A stretch of 64,000 bases of DNA from the NCBI GenBank assembly GCA_026315105.1, contig CM048755.1, positions 754,373,301-754,437,300 on the forward strand, read 5' to 3'. Shown piece by piece: positions 43,414 to 55,019 of the stretch; position 1 is the stretch's first letter; each line of letters opens with the position of its first letter. The translations under genes were made by a program, and so were the position numbers. This stretch comes from Locusta migratoria (taxonomy: Eukaryota; Arthropoda; Insecta; Orthoptera; Acrididae). The notes beneath the pieces were generated by a model. It was not told the DNA's origin and did not search any database. It saw only the letters and a program-made list of their open reading frames with translations.

Positions 43414-44396
43414 GTGAGTAATTGATAGCCTTCTTAAGCTGTTTGCAGAAAGGTTAGATAGTTAAACAGGTATGATAATATCAGCAACAAGAAATTGTTA
43501 TGCAGCTAGTAAGAGATGTTAGAATGACAAGAATATTACTAGTAAGAATGAAAGAAAAATGCGACAATTCAAATATTTCCATGGTAATAAAACTATGCTC
43601 CAGTAGTAGCATTGGTCAAAAATAAACAAAGAAAGTAGCTTATTCAGTTTTGAATTCTTCCTGTTAAAACATGGCCAGTTTCGAGCATTCTAAAGCCCAT
43701 CTTCTGATGTGCAAAACCATAAATGTGAGCCTTGAGGCCAGTACATACTGCTACTGTGTAATGACAGAGGTGGCTGTTGCACAGTGTACCACATACAGAG
43801 TCTTATAATAATTTATATGCTAATGTTAGTAACAGTATATTTATCTGTCTACTTAGACAGTACTTTATGTAGAGAGACAAAAATGCTATTTCTGACATAA
43901 TCATATAAAAACATTCCAATATTTCATCAATAAAATCTTCTGTTGGCTTTTTTTTTTTTTAAATTGAAGATTGACAATGTAAAAGACTCAGAGTACATCC
44001 CAAAATTTATTTTGTCCACATTTTCCAAATGCTGTATTACCTCAAAAAGGCAACTACAATGCAAGAGAGGCAGCATCCTGGTGACTATTCCTACTGCTAG
44101 CTTCGGAGTTATATTGGATCACTGACAGTAAAGAAACAGTTCATCAACAACTACTTATGCTGGCTGCGATGTCTTCCAGCCATCATCTGAGCCACAGTAT
44201 AAGCACAGCACTCCACCTGGCATTGACAACATCTTTATAGTGACATGCATAAGCCACTGAGCCCTTAATTGTTGAATGCCCTTTGTACTTTCTCAGTTAG
44301 ATGTCATCTTGTGATTTGATAAATTGTATTTTAATTACAGGTGTGTGGTACCTTGTTTTTAGCCACACACATAGATAGCTTTTCACTTGTTTCTAT

Positions 44397-44427
<31 letters not shown>

Positions 44428-44674
44428 GCCACTGAGTTCTTAAGTGAGGCCTTAATTGAATTCTTATAGTTTCTGTGTAAGTGTCCGACCACAATTGCAG
44501 CACCACCATCAGGTGTACACAGCTATTGTGTGGAATGCTCATATATTTTTTATGTTGAGGACACAGGCTCAATTGTCAGTTATTTGTGCATCTCTGTTGT
44601 CTCCCTGTGATGAATGAACTGAAGGCATATGCTTATGAGGAATAGCTCTGCCGACAATTTTTTTTGTATTCGAG
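43414..44674. other. Intron 3, 5' part
   Basis: No coding content. The minus strand at 43709-43670 carries CAGAAGATGGGC...GCTCGAAACTGG, a hammerhead-like core seen in several other repeats here (see findings). A T-rich run at 44394-44427 is probably a decayed poly-A. Confidence 0.45.
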
Positions 44675-45228
44675 ATAGTTGACATGGATGACTGTAAGAC
44701 ATTCTTTCTTTTAATGGGACCCTCTTGTGTGTATCACATGCTAAGTTGTGTAGGTGCCTTTCAGGAACCGGCATCTCGTTTTATTGACGATATGTTAGGT
44801 TGCTGTCCTCCTATCGTTCCAAGTGTATGTATGCAATTGCTTTGTGTTTCGCACTCTACAAGTGTCGCGGACAGCGGAAGCAGTTGCGTCGAGCTTTGGT
44901 GGGCGAGATTTGTGGTGGACACATTGGTGAGGGATGTAATCACTTGTTCAGTTCCAGAAAAAGAGGCGCCCATCAGTATGAGGACCTTTTGTTAAAAGTA
45001 GTTTTGAATATTGCTCACGTGTTAGACATCTCGCACATATCAGCCACAGAATTGTGGCTTTGGAGTAATTTTGGCAGTATACTGTGCCAGTTCACCACAT
45101 TGGAGGAAGAGGAATTTACTGTGCCCAACACAGACGAGCACACCTCATCATCAGGGCCAGCAGATGTCACTTCCTTTTGCTCCTTTCGATTTGTGCAGTA
45201 CAAGTGGGTGGTCTGCCTCAAGCAATAG
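44675..45228 (+). other. Unrecognised open stretch
   Basis: Two overlapping ORFs (44684-44995, 44800-45228) give proteins with Cys-rich parts and a stretch VLNIAHVLDISHISATELWL then EEEEFTVPNTDEHTSSS. I do not recognise the family. The base composition is more balanced than in the flanks and there is no splice context, so an old transposon coding piece is more likely than a host exon. Confidence 0.3.
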
Positions 45229-47121
45229 GCTGCTTACTGTGTTACAGTAAAGGTGACATAGTATCAGTGTGTTGCTCACTACTTCTACAAGACAATATAT
45301 CCTAAATAGCAGAAGTAGTCAACTACTTAAATTTTCTTACCTGCTAATCTGATTCATTTAGCATCCTGATTTAAGTTCATTTTTATCCATTTTTTTCCAT
45401 TCTATACCCCCTTCCCCTTTTCAAGACACAGTGTATGCTGTCGAACAGCTCTCCCAATACCTTCTTCTGGGCAGAAGCACAGCAACAATGGTAAACTTTA
45501 GAGTTTTTGTTAGTTTTTGTTTCTTCTTCCCAAATTTTAATCCCTTCTCCAAATTTCTCTCATTTAATGCTTATCCAATGTGGAGGTTGAATAACACGGG
45601 TGATAGGCTATAACCCTATCTTATTCTTTAATTACTGCATCCCTTTCATGCCCTTCAACTTGTGAGTTCTGTGCAACAGGGGTGAGCAAACACTAATGCA
45701 GGCATAGGTATCCATGTGTGCTCGCACTGCTTGCCACCAGTTCGCACTACACTCTTCTCTTAAAGAAGTGTGCATGCCAAGACTTGGTTTCATTAGTGTT
45801 GTTGGCATTTGTGGAGAATGGTTTATTTTGCAGTGAGCATTCCAATTGCACCACTTGAAATTTAGTTGGAGTGTGTCACATTTCACGGTAGTCAGGCACT
45901 TTGTGAGAGATTTCACATTGCAAATTATTGAAATGTTTTATGAGAACTTCCCTTGAGAACAGTGGCTGCAGTTATATGTTCAGGACCACATATTTGCTGA
46001 AAGTATATTTTTCAATAATGATATTATGGAAATTGAAGCTTAGAGCTTGTCCTCTGACTGGAGCAATGTGCTTATGACCAGCAATATCATTCTAAACACA
46101 GAGATGAAAGTACACACATTTAAAGACAAATTACATTTAATTTAGACATTTAATGTTAATACTTGTTTAATCAAAAATTATTTATTTGATTATTACTTTG
46201 TCTATGTTCAAATGAATTACATAAACTGGAATCCTTCATTATGCTTATTTCACTGCTGCCAATCTGTACAATCTATTATTTTGCAAACCTGATACACTCA
46301 TTACAGCATTAGGCAGTGAAAAAATTGTGATTTATTTACTTGTTTGTCATTGTGTTGTACGTGTGTATCTACCTGTAGTGGTTTTTTCTTTTCTTGAATG
46401 AAAAGGACACAGTACAGCTGTCCGCAAAGAAAGTCATACTTGTTACATGGGATGGTTACACAGGGAAATATATATCAAAAATAAAATTTCTCTCAGTGAC
46501 ATAGGAAAACAACTGGGCTGTTTTGTAGACTAATAATTGACATTCAAAGCCTTAGGTGAAGAGATGGCACAAATGTAAATTTATTTGCTTGCTTTCAAAT
46601 CAGGATTATTATAAACTAACAGTTACTGCATTTTCATTCAGTCGTTCTTCTCTTCAACACGAGATTGGTCCTTAAGGATACTGTGAACATCATACACATC
46701 TAGCATTGTTAGTATTAATTGCATTGTCATACTGCAATCATTATGACAATGAAACAAATACTTCTCACAGCTGTCAGATGTCAGTTGTGTACTATTGGCA
46801 GTCCTTACAGTCTTGTACATGACTTATGTACAAGGGGTGTTCAAATATAAAGGTACTCAATGACACTGTGGGTATAATTGAAGTCTGTATTTACAACAAC
46901 ATACAGCTGGTGAGAAGCAGGTGTAATATTTAAAATAAATTAGTTTTTACGAATTTTTCAAGAATCACTCTAAATGTAAAATTTCTTTTGATGGTGATCA
47001 CATGCTCATTCCAAGCTGAAACTTTCCAAATATGTAAAGTGTGTCTTTCACATATATTTTTTGAAAATTTTAAAAGTACTGTTTTTCATTTTTGATAAAT
47101 TCAAAACTGTTGTTTGTATAA

Positions 47122-47166
<45 letters not shown>

Positions 47167-47271
47167 AATTAATGATGTCTGATATCATATAAAAGCTCTT
47201 TAAAAGAGCTTTCCAATGAAGCAAATTTAATTGTTTTAGCTTAATTAGAACATTAATTATAACGAAAACAA
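45229..47271. other. Intron 3, middle; contains (GT)n
   Basis: About 2 kb of AT-rich intron with no motif-bearing ORF. It contains the (GT)20 microsatellite at 47125-47164. ACAAGGGGTGTTCAAATATA at about 46829 looks like the edge of a mariner-type element, but no partner end was found. Confidence 0.5.
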
Positions 47272-47550
47272 TGTTGACATTTGATGAAGTCGGGTCTTCT
47301 GCTGGATATTTTGACACCAAAAGCTCTAGGGATGCGAGACTCGCGGGCGCGAACCTAGTAGGGAATGCCCGATTGGGTGCGGACTGAAAACGGAACAAGA
47401 GGCACTGGCCAGGCATAAATATCTCACCCGGTCAACCAGGCAACCAGTCTCAGGCAACACCTGCAGAAGACACCAAGTAACGGTCATCGAAATATCGTGT
47501 TTTGGAAGACGCTGATATCCGGCAGAAGACCCGACTTCAACAAATGTCAA
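47272..47550. repeat. Short palindromic element with ~38-bp inverted ends
   Basis: The left end GTTGACATTTGATGAAGTCG then GGTCTTCTGCTGGATATT is matched by the inverse at 47512-47550 (GATATCCGGCAGAAGACCCG, then ACTTCAACAAATGTCAAC). The inner part is GC-rich and includes CTGCAGAAGACACC...GTCATCGAAATATCG, similar to the terminal repeats of the Penelope element next to it. It may be a non-autonomous relative. Confidence 0.7.
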
Positions 47551-47701
47551 CAAATTGCCGCGAAAGTCAAAGATTTGTTATCTTTTTTCAATTTTTGAAG
47601 GTCGATTACTTGGTACCTTTTCATCAGAAAAATGTGAAAAAATTAAATTGTGTCATGATTTATGAGTAATGTATACATACTTAATTTCAAAAACGTCTTA
47701 G

Positions 47702-47978
47702 AGAGTCAGGTTGTAGCGTTTGTTGATTTGGCATGGAATAGCCCAGCTACATTGTCCATAACATTTGCTCTGGAAGGCTTGCCATTTTATATTGTCACTG
47801 ACAACAGCCCCCAATTTACACCCCAAGAGCCCAACGACTTCTGTACTCAGCATGGCATCTGCCAAGTCTTTTCCCCTCCCTTCCACCCCTAGTCTAACAG
47901 GGAAGTTGAAAGGTTGTTACGCACTTTCAAGAACCAGATGTGTAAGTATATTCAATTTGATAGCCCTTCCGAGTATGC
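47702..47978 (+). pseudogene. Gypsy integrase core fragment
   Basis: An open frame of 76 codons contains ITFALEGLPFYIVTDNSPQF (second catalytic Asp of the DDE core), CTQHGICQVFSPPFHP and, after one stop, SNREVERLLRTFKNQMCKYI (catalytic Glu). It breaks off at 47978 where the Penelope-like element begins. It could be the missing part of the element at 29810-33353 by family, but a host exon lies between the two, so it is a separate copy. Confidence 0.85.
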
Positions 47979-48262
47979 TGGCAGATACTAAGAACAAACT
48001 GGTCCGATAGTTTGGTGATCAAACTGTCCGCCATCCTCAGGAACGCTGCTGCTGCTGCTGCTGAGTCCCGTCGAGTACTGAGGGTAGAGCTGTATTCTCT
48101 GTCCTATATACACGTCGCGTGTGTGTGAGGCGCATGTTGCTACGTATGGGACGTGTACTAGTGGCGCCGCCCCTAGTGGCACATCGGTGCAACGATATAT
48201 CTATTATGGTTGATCAAAAACTGGCGCTGGCTTCGTCACAGAACATTGCAATTTGGTGTTTT
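47979..48262. repeat. Left inverted terminal repeat of Penelope-like element
   Basis: The inverse of 50341-50645 with several small indels. On the minus strand it reads CTGAGGATGGCGGACAG...CTATCGGACCAG, a position that would correspond to a hammerhead-like core. (GCT)6 lies at 48045-48063. Confidence 0.85.
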
Positions 48263-48499
48263 TTGAAAGTGATTTCCACGATCTGCTCAGAGGAAAACCC
48301 TTGCTTTGGTTAATAAGATTGTCCGCCAATCTAATTTCAAATTGCTTCTTTGTAGGCACTTTACCAAAAACTGGAGATTATGAGCGTCACTATGTGACTG
48401 GACACATAGGAGCGCCATTTCCAGACAGTCATCTAAATTTGAACGGCTTCTTTCTTACTCTACATCGCCTGAAAGTGAAGTCCGTAGACGTACTGTGAT

Positions 48500-50266
48500 C
48501 AATCTTTCCAGTAAACAGTTGGATGGACCTATGTTGGCAGTGTTGGAGAAGGGACTGAATTTTCTCCTACCCCAAGAAGCTTCCTGTCAAAGAATTTATC
48601 TGCTCTATAGAGAAAGCAGTATATAGTCTCCCTGAGGATATAGCAGAAGAAATTAGGCAAGAAGTTTCCCACACATTGCGTCGGGCCTGGCCACCGCGGG
48701 ACAACATATCTTCTGTGGAGAGGGCAGCTATTCATTCCCGCAGTAACGATGATGGATTAGTGGTATTACCAGCGGATAAGGGGAACACAGCTGTCATTTT
48801 GACAAGGGAAGATTAAGACTCTAAAATGAGTTCTTTACTGAACGACCCAAGGTATATAAGATTGCAAAGCACCCCACAGATAAGATCAAATGCAAGACTA
48901 TTTCTCTCTTGAAATCTCGCACATTATCAAAAGAGTTATGCAAGGAGCCTCAACCAGGTGCTGCAGTTCTGCCTAGGTTGTATGGTCTCCCAAAGGTGCA
49001 TAAAGATGGAGTGCCTTTACGGCCCCATAGTAAGTAATCTGGGTGCACCTACATACAACTTGGCAAAGTACTTAACATTGGTACTCAGCCTATTTTTTTG
49101 GTAAATGTGAACATCACATTTCCAACCCGATGGATTTTATTTCACAACTGAAGTCCTTGAGGATGGACCTGTCAGATTTACTTGTTAGTTTCGACATAGT
49201 TTACCTTTACACATGGGTCCCTTTGGATGAATGTCTGAGTTCAATCAGCGAAAGGTTGGATGATGAGCTGGTAAAAATTCTGTCAACATGTTCTTACGTC
49301 CACGTACTTCTCACGCAATGACAAGTTTTTTTGAACAGAAGGATGGTGTAGCTATGGGGAGCCCTCTATCACCAATATTTGCCAACTTATATATGGAAGA
49401 CTTTGAGGACAGGGCCCTGAGAACCTCTGCTTTGCAATGTACGTGTTTTTGGCATTATGTCGATGACACATTCTTTATCTGGCCCCACGGACATGATAAG
49501 CTTGACCGATTTTTGGACCACTTCAACTGCCTTCATTCTTATATTAAATTTACTATGGAGATAGAAAGGGATGGGAAGCTCCCATTTTTGGACGTAATGG
49601 TTTATAAAAAACATGATGGCACCCTGGGACACATGGTTTACAGAAAACCAACACATACTGATCGGTATTTGCATGCCTAGAGCTGCCATCCACCATTCCA
49701 ACGCAATAGTGTCCTTAAAACCATGGTTCATAGGGCATATGCCATCTCAGATGCACATAGTTTAACACCTGAACTTGAACATCTGAAGACCGTCTTTAAA
49801 GAAAATGGTTATTCTGATGAAGAAATTCATCAGGCCATGGAGTTTGGACCATTACCAGAGGTTAACGAAGGGGAATATAAAGCGGTGGCATTCATTCCCT
49901 ATGTTGGCGGTGTCTCTTTCAATGTTGGAAGACTTAAACAACTTTAATATCAAGAGTGGTTTTCGCCCTCCCAGCAAAATTAGGGCACTGCTTGGCTCTG
50001 TAAAAGATGACCTAGATCTTAGGAAGCCGGGTGTTTATAGAATACCTTGCCAATGCGGCAAGGCGAACATCGGCCCATGTGTCCGCACTGTAAAAGATAG
50101 ATGCGTGGAACATTTTCGCCACATGAGACTACTGCACCCAGAAAAATCTGCTGTGGCAGAACATTGTTTAACTGAGGGACACAAGATGGAATTTGACGAG
50201 ACACTCATAATTGCTAACATCTCTGGTTTTTGGGACAGTGTCTACAAAGAAGCAATTGAAATTTGA
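48500..50266 (+). pseudogene. Penelope-like RT with GIY-YIG endonuclease (broken)
   Basis: The N-terminal part reads INLSSKQLDGPMLAVLEKGL and, in shifting frames, VLPADKGNTAVILTRED, the DKG(N) block typical of Penelope. The RT continues with LLVSFDIVYLYTWVPLDECL (motif A), EQKDGVAMGSPLSPIFANLY (motif B) and FWHYVDDTFFIW (motif C, YVDD). After PFLDVMVYK and VYRKPTHTDRYLH come the linker and the GIY-YIG domain: PGVYRIPCQCGKANIGPCVR (GVY...ANIG instead of GIY...YIG) and AVAEHCLTEGHKM. Stops and frameshifts occur at about 48815, 49030-49110, 49318, 49678 and 49945. The enzyme family performs target-primed reverse transcription, but this copy is inactive. Confidence 0.87.
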
Positions 50267-50340
50267 TTCGTGGACAATCTTATTAACTGAGACAAGGTTT
50301 TTCTTCTGAGCAGATTGTGGATCCTGCTTTTAAAAAACAT

Positions 50341-50547
50341 CAAATTGCAACGTTCTGTGACGAAGCCAGCACCAGTGTTTGATCAACCATAATCGATATG
50401 TCGTTGCACCAATGTCCCACTAGGGGCGGCGCCACTAGTACATGTCCCATACATAGCAACTTTTAAATGTGGCACATGCGCTGCATACATGCACGACGCC
50501 TGTATAGGACGGAGAATATGGCTCTACCCTCAGCACTCGACGGGACT

Positions 50548-50579
<32 letters not shown>

Positions 50580-50645
50580 TTCCTGAGGATGGCAGTCAGT
50601 TGGATCGCCAAAATATCGGACCAGTTTGTTTTTAGTATCCGGCAG
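50341..50645. repeat. Right inverted terminal repeat of Penelope-like element
   Basis: Contains the (CAG)10 tract (50548-50578) and ends CCTGAGGATGGCAGTCAG...GCCAAAATATCGGACCAG, then TTTAGTATCCGGCAG. The CTGAGGA and AAAATATCGG boxes resemble a decayed hammerhead core with a GGC...GCC stem between them. Confidence 0.85.
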
Positions 50646-52667
50646 CATACCCGGAAGGACTATCAAGATTTACTACGCCAGGAAAGCCTTAGATGCAACA
50701 TATTCATTTTGCCTTGGCCGACTTCCCTCTGGACAGGTTCTTGGGCTCCTTCTGCTTCACGCTGCTGGATGACAAAAGCGAAACAGAGCTGCTGCATGGC
50801 CACCAGCTGTGGTTGGCACTCGGCATGCTCGCATCTCCACCACACTGCCAAAGGTAACTGCCACACCGTTTCTGGCCAGGCACAGCAGTGTGGGCACGGA
50901 CATGGGCATTGGGCAGACATCCGAAATTCACACTGTCAATGGTGATGTGATGTGGCCACCGCTTTTGCGTCATATGCACATCAGATGGAGAACTGATATG
51001 CCACTTGGGTCATTTGTGCCTGAGAGTCCCGAATACAGCATCAAGACCGCTTTGCTGCCAAGCCCTGTGCAATAAACGAGAATTACCAAAGCCAAGCTGC
51101 GCCCCCCCCCCCCCCCCCCCAGGGCCACTGTCACTGTGGGCTTTGTCTCTGCTGGCAGTGGAGACAGAGCTGGCTTGACTACCGCAACTGCCAAACGTGC
51201 CGTCACGTATCATTGCAAACTGGGATCCGACACTCTGAACACTGCGCCATAGTCATTAGCCACAGCCGTATGCCGTGGTCCTGCCAAGTTTTCTATGTGC
51301 AAGTGCAGGTGATAGTGATAGCGATCCGGTGCCACTTACTACTCAGTCAGCCTCCGTCAGGCGCACCACAGGCACTGATGAGTGGGCACTGTAGATGAAG
51401 TGTCTATTGGAGCCCGGCTTCACCTCAGTTCTGTCCTTTCAATTGCCACTAGTATTTACTGCAAATTCTCGGAGTGTGAACCTTAGGTATTTGTGTACTT
51501 ATTAAGACACTACACACATAATATTCCCTGAACAGTCCATAGGTGTACTGGCCGTTCATGAAATCCATTGGTCACAATATTTAAGTGAAAAGACATTTTG
51601 CTACTGTCAGAAGCACTGACAAACTGATCTGTTCAGGGTTCTCATTGTCCCTTCTCACTACAAGCTGTCGTCCTCCACATTCCACACTTGAAGGCGTGTG
51701 TCATCAATTGAGTAGGTAATTGTGCAGAGTCTGGCCCACAGTTGATGGTTCCCAGAATATATCATCTCGGAAAGGCTTTGGAACCAACACTGCATCTAAT
51801 TAAGAGTACATTTATGCAATTACAACATTGTGGTGGCCAGGTCGGCTGCAGTATTTTGCACCCACCGTACCACAATTATTCAGTTGCTGTCTTGGTCTTT
51901 ATTTTTGCCTGTGGTCCTCAGAGAGAACAACTTTTGGTGGGAGGAGATATGATTCAGCTGTACGCCTCTAAGAGATTGATTGGACAGTATACTTGAGGAC
52001 ACTTGTCCGATTTCCAAATCTTTGTGCCCATTGCACACTGTGAACTTGCAGTACACCTGTGGAGGGTTCAGTCAACAAATTCTGTGGAAGAAATTGAACA
52101 CTGTCACCACTAACATGTTTTCTGCTGCAATAATATTAACTTAGTGACTTTTTTTATGACTTTATAAAGTGACATGTGTAATTATTATATACTTGGTGAT
52201 ACTGCACAGTGCCAAAAACATAAATAATCCTATGAGATGAAATGTAGTTCATTTTTTGTAACTTGGTTTTTGAATAGCACTGAGCCTGAAGATTAAAGTG
52301 TTAAATTGTTTTACTGTTAATAATGCAGTCTTTTTACACCTTTTAAAATTGCACATTGTTATTTTTTAACATTACTTTCACATTTTGTACCAGAGGAATG
52401 TTAAAGTAATGGGCACATCACATCTATATTATATTTCATAAATTTAGATTACTGCAAGCTGTGTATAAGTAAACCAGTATTTCAGTTCCCATTTATTATG
52501 CCACAGATTTTGTAGGAATTTTACTAGAACAGCAAAGTTTTTATATTATGAATATTACACAGTACAATCAAAGGAAATGGAAGTACTCAAGTCATTTCTA
52601 CTTTTTTAGGTTTTGAGCAACTAGTGTTCTAGTGTTGACACTAACTATATGTACCTGTACTTTGCAG
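50646..52667. other. Intron 3 end, mostly unassigned
   Basis: 50646-51210 is GC-rich with open frames on both strands and an 18-C run (51103-51120). It looks like an old coding or LTR piece, but no motif is readable. 51400-52600 is AT-rich and featureless. The last 50 bp end in CTGTACTTTGCAG, the acceptor of the next Sara exon. Confidence 0.45.
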
Positions 52668-52832
52668 TGAACTGCTGTGTGAATAGGACGTGTTGGTGTT
52701 TTTCAACTATTGGAATGAGCTCCGTTGGCCAGGATGAAATAGTGATAATTCTTGAATGTCTACCAGATGAATCCTCTATTCCAAGAGATATTTTTACACA
52801 TTTGAGCAACTTATATCAGGAAGCATCTAGAG
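52668..52832 (+). CDS. Sara: Sara (ZFYVE9-like) exon D, start of C-terminal domain
   Basis: This 165-nt exon is flanked by TACTTTGCAG and GTAAGT. After two bases that complete a Leu codon it encodes NCCVNRTCWCFSTIGMSSVG then QDEIVIILECLPDESSIPRD and IFTHLSNLYQEASRG. This is the best conserved stretch in the window: VNRxCWCF, G(M)xxVGQxEIVI and LPDExxxPxDIF are hallmarks that I recognise from SARA/ZFYVE9 and endofin/ZFYVE16. It opens the C-terminal domain that follows the FYVE and Smad-binding parts. It ends in phase 1 and the next exon is beyond the window. The strand and frame agree with exons A-C. Confidence 0.95.
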
Positions 52833-52908
52833 GTAAGTAAGGCAGCCAATTAAGAAAATGTCATTTCTTAATTACATGTAATGTAAAGAAGATGCTGTCT
52901 TTCTAGTA

Positions 52909-52956
<48 letters not shown>
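52909..52956. repeat. (AAT)n microsatellite
   Basis: Sixteen AAT/TAA units in tandem, in the first 130 bp of the intron after exon D. Confidence 0.95.
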
Positions 52957-53271
52957 TTGTAGTTATTGTAGAGTCATTTTCCCCTCAAGAACTGGGTTAC
53001 TTACAAAGTTGACTGGCAGTTTCTCAAAAATTGGGTATATTTTTAGTGTTGGACATGAGGTCACTTTGTCTCTTTTGACAAATGTACCCTTTCCTTTCTG
53101 TGGTCATGAAACTAGAGCAGATTTCCTTCAATTTATTCATTAACCTTTTTTATAAAAAAAAAAAAAAAAAACCTTTTGGGGTCAGCTTATATCAACTGCT
53201 AAAAATTTCATGCGTATTTACACTGTTATGTTACATGCAGATCTGTATGAATAAATGATTATGGCATCCTC

Positions 53272-54720
53272 TTGCGTAAAATATTCCGGAGGTAAAATAG
53301 TCCCCCATTCGGATCTCTGGGTGGGGACTATTCAGGAGGATGTCGTCATCAAGAAAAACAAAACAGACATTCTACAGATTCGAGCATGGAATGTTCTATC
53401 CCTCATTTGAGTAGGCAAGTTAGAAAATTTGAGAAATAGAAATGGATAGGTTAAAGTTAGATATGGTGAGGGATTAGCGAAGTTTGGTGGCAGGATGAAC
53501 AGGATTCCTGGTCAGGTGAGTACAGGGTTATAAATACAAAATCAGTTATGGTAACACAGGAGTAGGTCTGACAATGAAAAATAAAATAGAAACATGGGTA
53601 AATTACTATGAGCAGCGCAGTGATTGCATTATCATGGCAAAGATAGACACTAAGCGAACACCAACCACAGTAGTAAATGTTCACATGCCAACTAGCTCTG
53701 CCAATGATGATGAGATCAAAGAAATGCATGAAGAGATAAAAGAGATTATTCAGGCTGTAAAAGGAAAAAAAAAAAAAAAACTTATTTGTGATGGGGCACT
53801 GGAACTCGGTCATAGGAAAGGGAAGAGAAGGAAATGCAGTAGGTGAAGTAAGCAAAGAAGGGAAAGGTGAAAGGTGGAAGGATTATATAGACGTCCAGTA
53901 TAAAGGAAATAAACTTCAAGGCAGTATTCTAGAAACAGAAGATGAAGTGTAGGAAGATGGGGTAGGAGATACGATACTGCGAAAAGAATTTTACAGAGCA
54001 CTGAAAGATTTGAGTAGAAACAAGTCCTCTGGAGTAGATTATGTTCAGTCTGAAATGCTATTATTGTTAGGAGAGAAAATCATGATGAAATTGTTCTACC
54101 TGGCATAAAGATGTATGAGACAGGAGAAATACCCTCAGACTGAAAGAAGAATATAGTGACTCCAGTTCCTAAGAAAGCAAGTGCAGACAAATGTGAAAAT
54201 TACAGAATTAAGAGTTTAATAAGTCATGATTTCGAAATGCTAACACAATTTTTTTACAGACAAATGGAAAAACTTGTGGAATACCACCTTGGGGAAGATT
54301 GGTTTGGATTTAGGTGAAATGTAGGGCCATGAGAGGCAATACTCGCATTATGACTTATCTTAGAAGATGGGCTAAGGAAAGGCAAACCTAAATTTCTAAC
54401 TTTTGTAGATTTGGAGAAAGCTTTTGACAGTGTCGACTGGAATACTCTCTTTCAAATTCTGAAAGTAGCAGGGGTAAAATATAGGTAGCGATGAGTTATT
54501 TTCAACCCATAGGTACAAAAACCAGACAGCAATTGTTACAGTCGATGGGCATGAAAGGGTTGCAGTGGTTGGGAAGAGAGTAAGATAGGGCTCTGTACAT
54601 TGAGCAAGCAGTGAAGGAATGCAAGGAGAAATTTGGAGAGGGAATTAAAGTTCAGGGAGAAGAAATAAATACTTTGCTCTTTGCCAATGACACAGTAATT
54701 CAAACCGTAGAAATGCCTGT
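53272..54720 (+). mobile_element. RTE-like LINE, old copy
   Basis: A decayed relative of the element at 33770. It begins with an endonuclease N-terminal-like stretch (LWVGTIQEDVVIKKNKTDIL then QIRAWNVLSL, 53315-53405) and an endonuclease piece, WVNYYEQRSDCIIMAKIDTK and VVNVHMPTSSANDDEIKEMH (53574-53770). The RT follows with many stops (GERWKDYI, ALKDLSRNKSSGVDYVQSEM, VDLEKAFDSVDW) and LLFANDTVI, where the catalytic FADD reads FAND. It ends near 54720 without a clear tail. Unlike the copy at 33770 it retains parts of the endonuclease. Confidence 0.82.
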
Positions 54721-55019
54721 GATTGTTTTGTGCTCCAGTATGAGAGCATTGTAGGCCCTTTATTGAGTCCCATATTTAGTAAGCAAGCAATAAAACCTCT
54801 TACTTTGGTACTTGTCTGATTCTTTCAATTATTATACAGTCAGGAAAAAGTAGCTGCATGTTTCATTATGAACTGCTTAGCTGAGTGATTTGTTTCAGTT
54901 ACAGTAAGCTGCAACAACATTGTAGTGAAGAATAAGTTGAAATACTCTATCACAGAAGATCCTGGTAGCTCTTGAAATTGATGTGGTAATGGCTGTAGTG
55001 TTTCAAAGCTCATTGAGCT
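54721..55019. other. Intron spacer
   Basis: AT-rich spacer without features between the RTE copy and the I-like LINE relic. Confidence 0.4.

Larger units (their letters stand above)
47979..50645 (+). mobile_element. Penelope-like element with inverted terminal repeats
   Basis: A Penelope-type ORF (48500-50266) lies between two ~280-bp repeats in inverted orientation (47979-48262 and 50341-50645). The repeats include GATCAACCATAAT, CACTAGGGGCGGCGCCACTA and a (CAG/GCT)n tract that has expanded from about 6 to about 10 units on the right. Terminal repeats in either orientation are known for Penelope elements. The element sits at the broken end of the Gypsy integrase fragment. Confidence 0.88.

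Noticed and set aside
46829..46860. Mariner-type terminal repeat (ACAAGGGGTGTTCAAATATA)
   Set aside because: Only one end was found and no transposase remnant lies nearby.
29810..47978. One Gypsy element split into 29810-33353 and 47702-47978
   Set aside because: A Sara exon (43258-43413) lies between the parts, so a single insertion cannot explain them.
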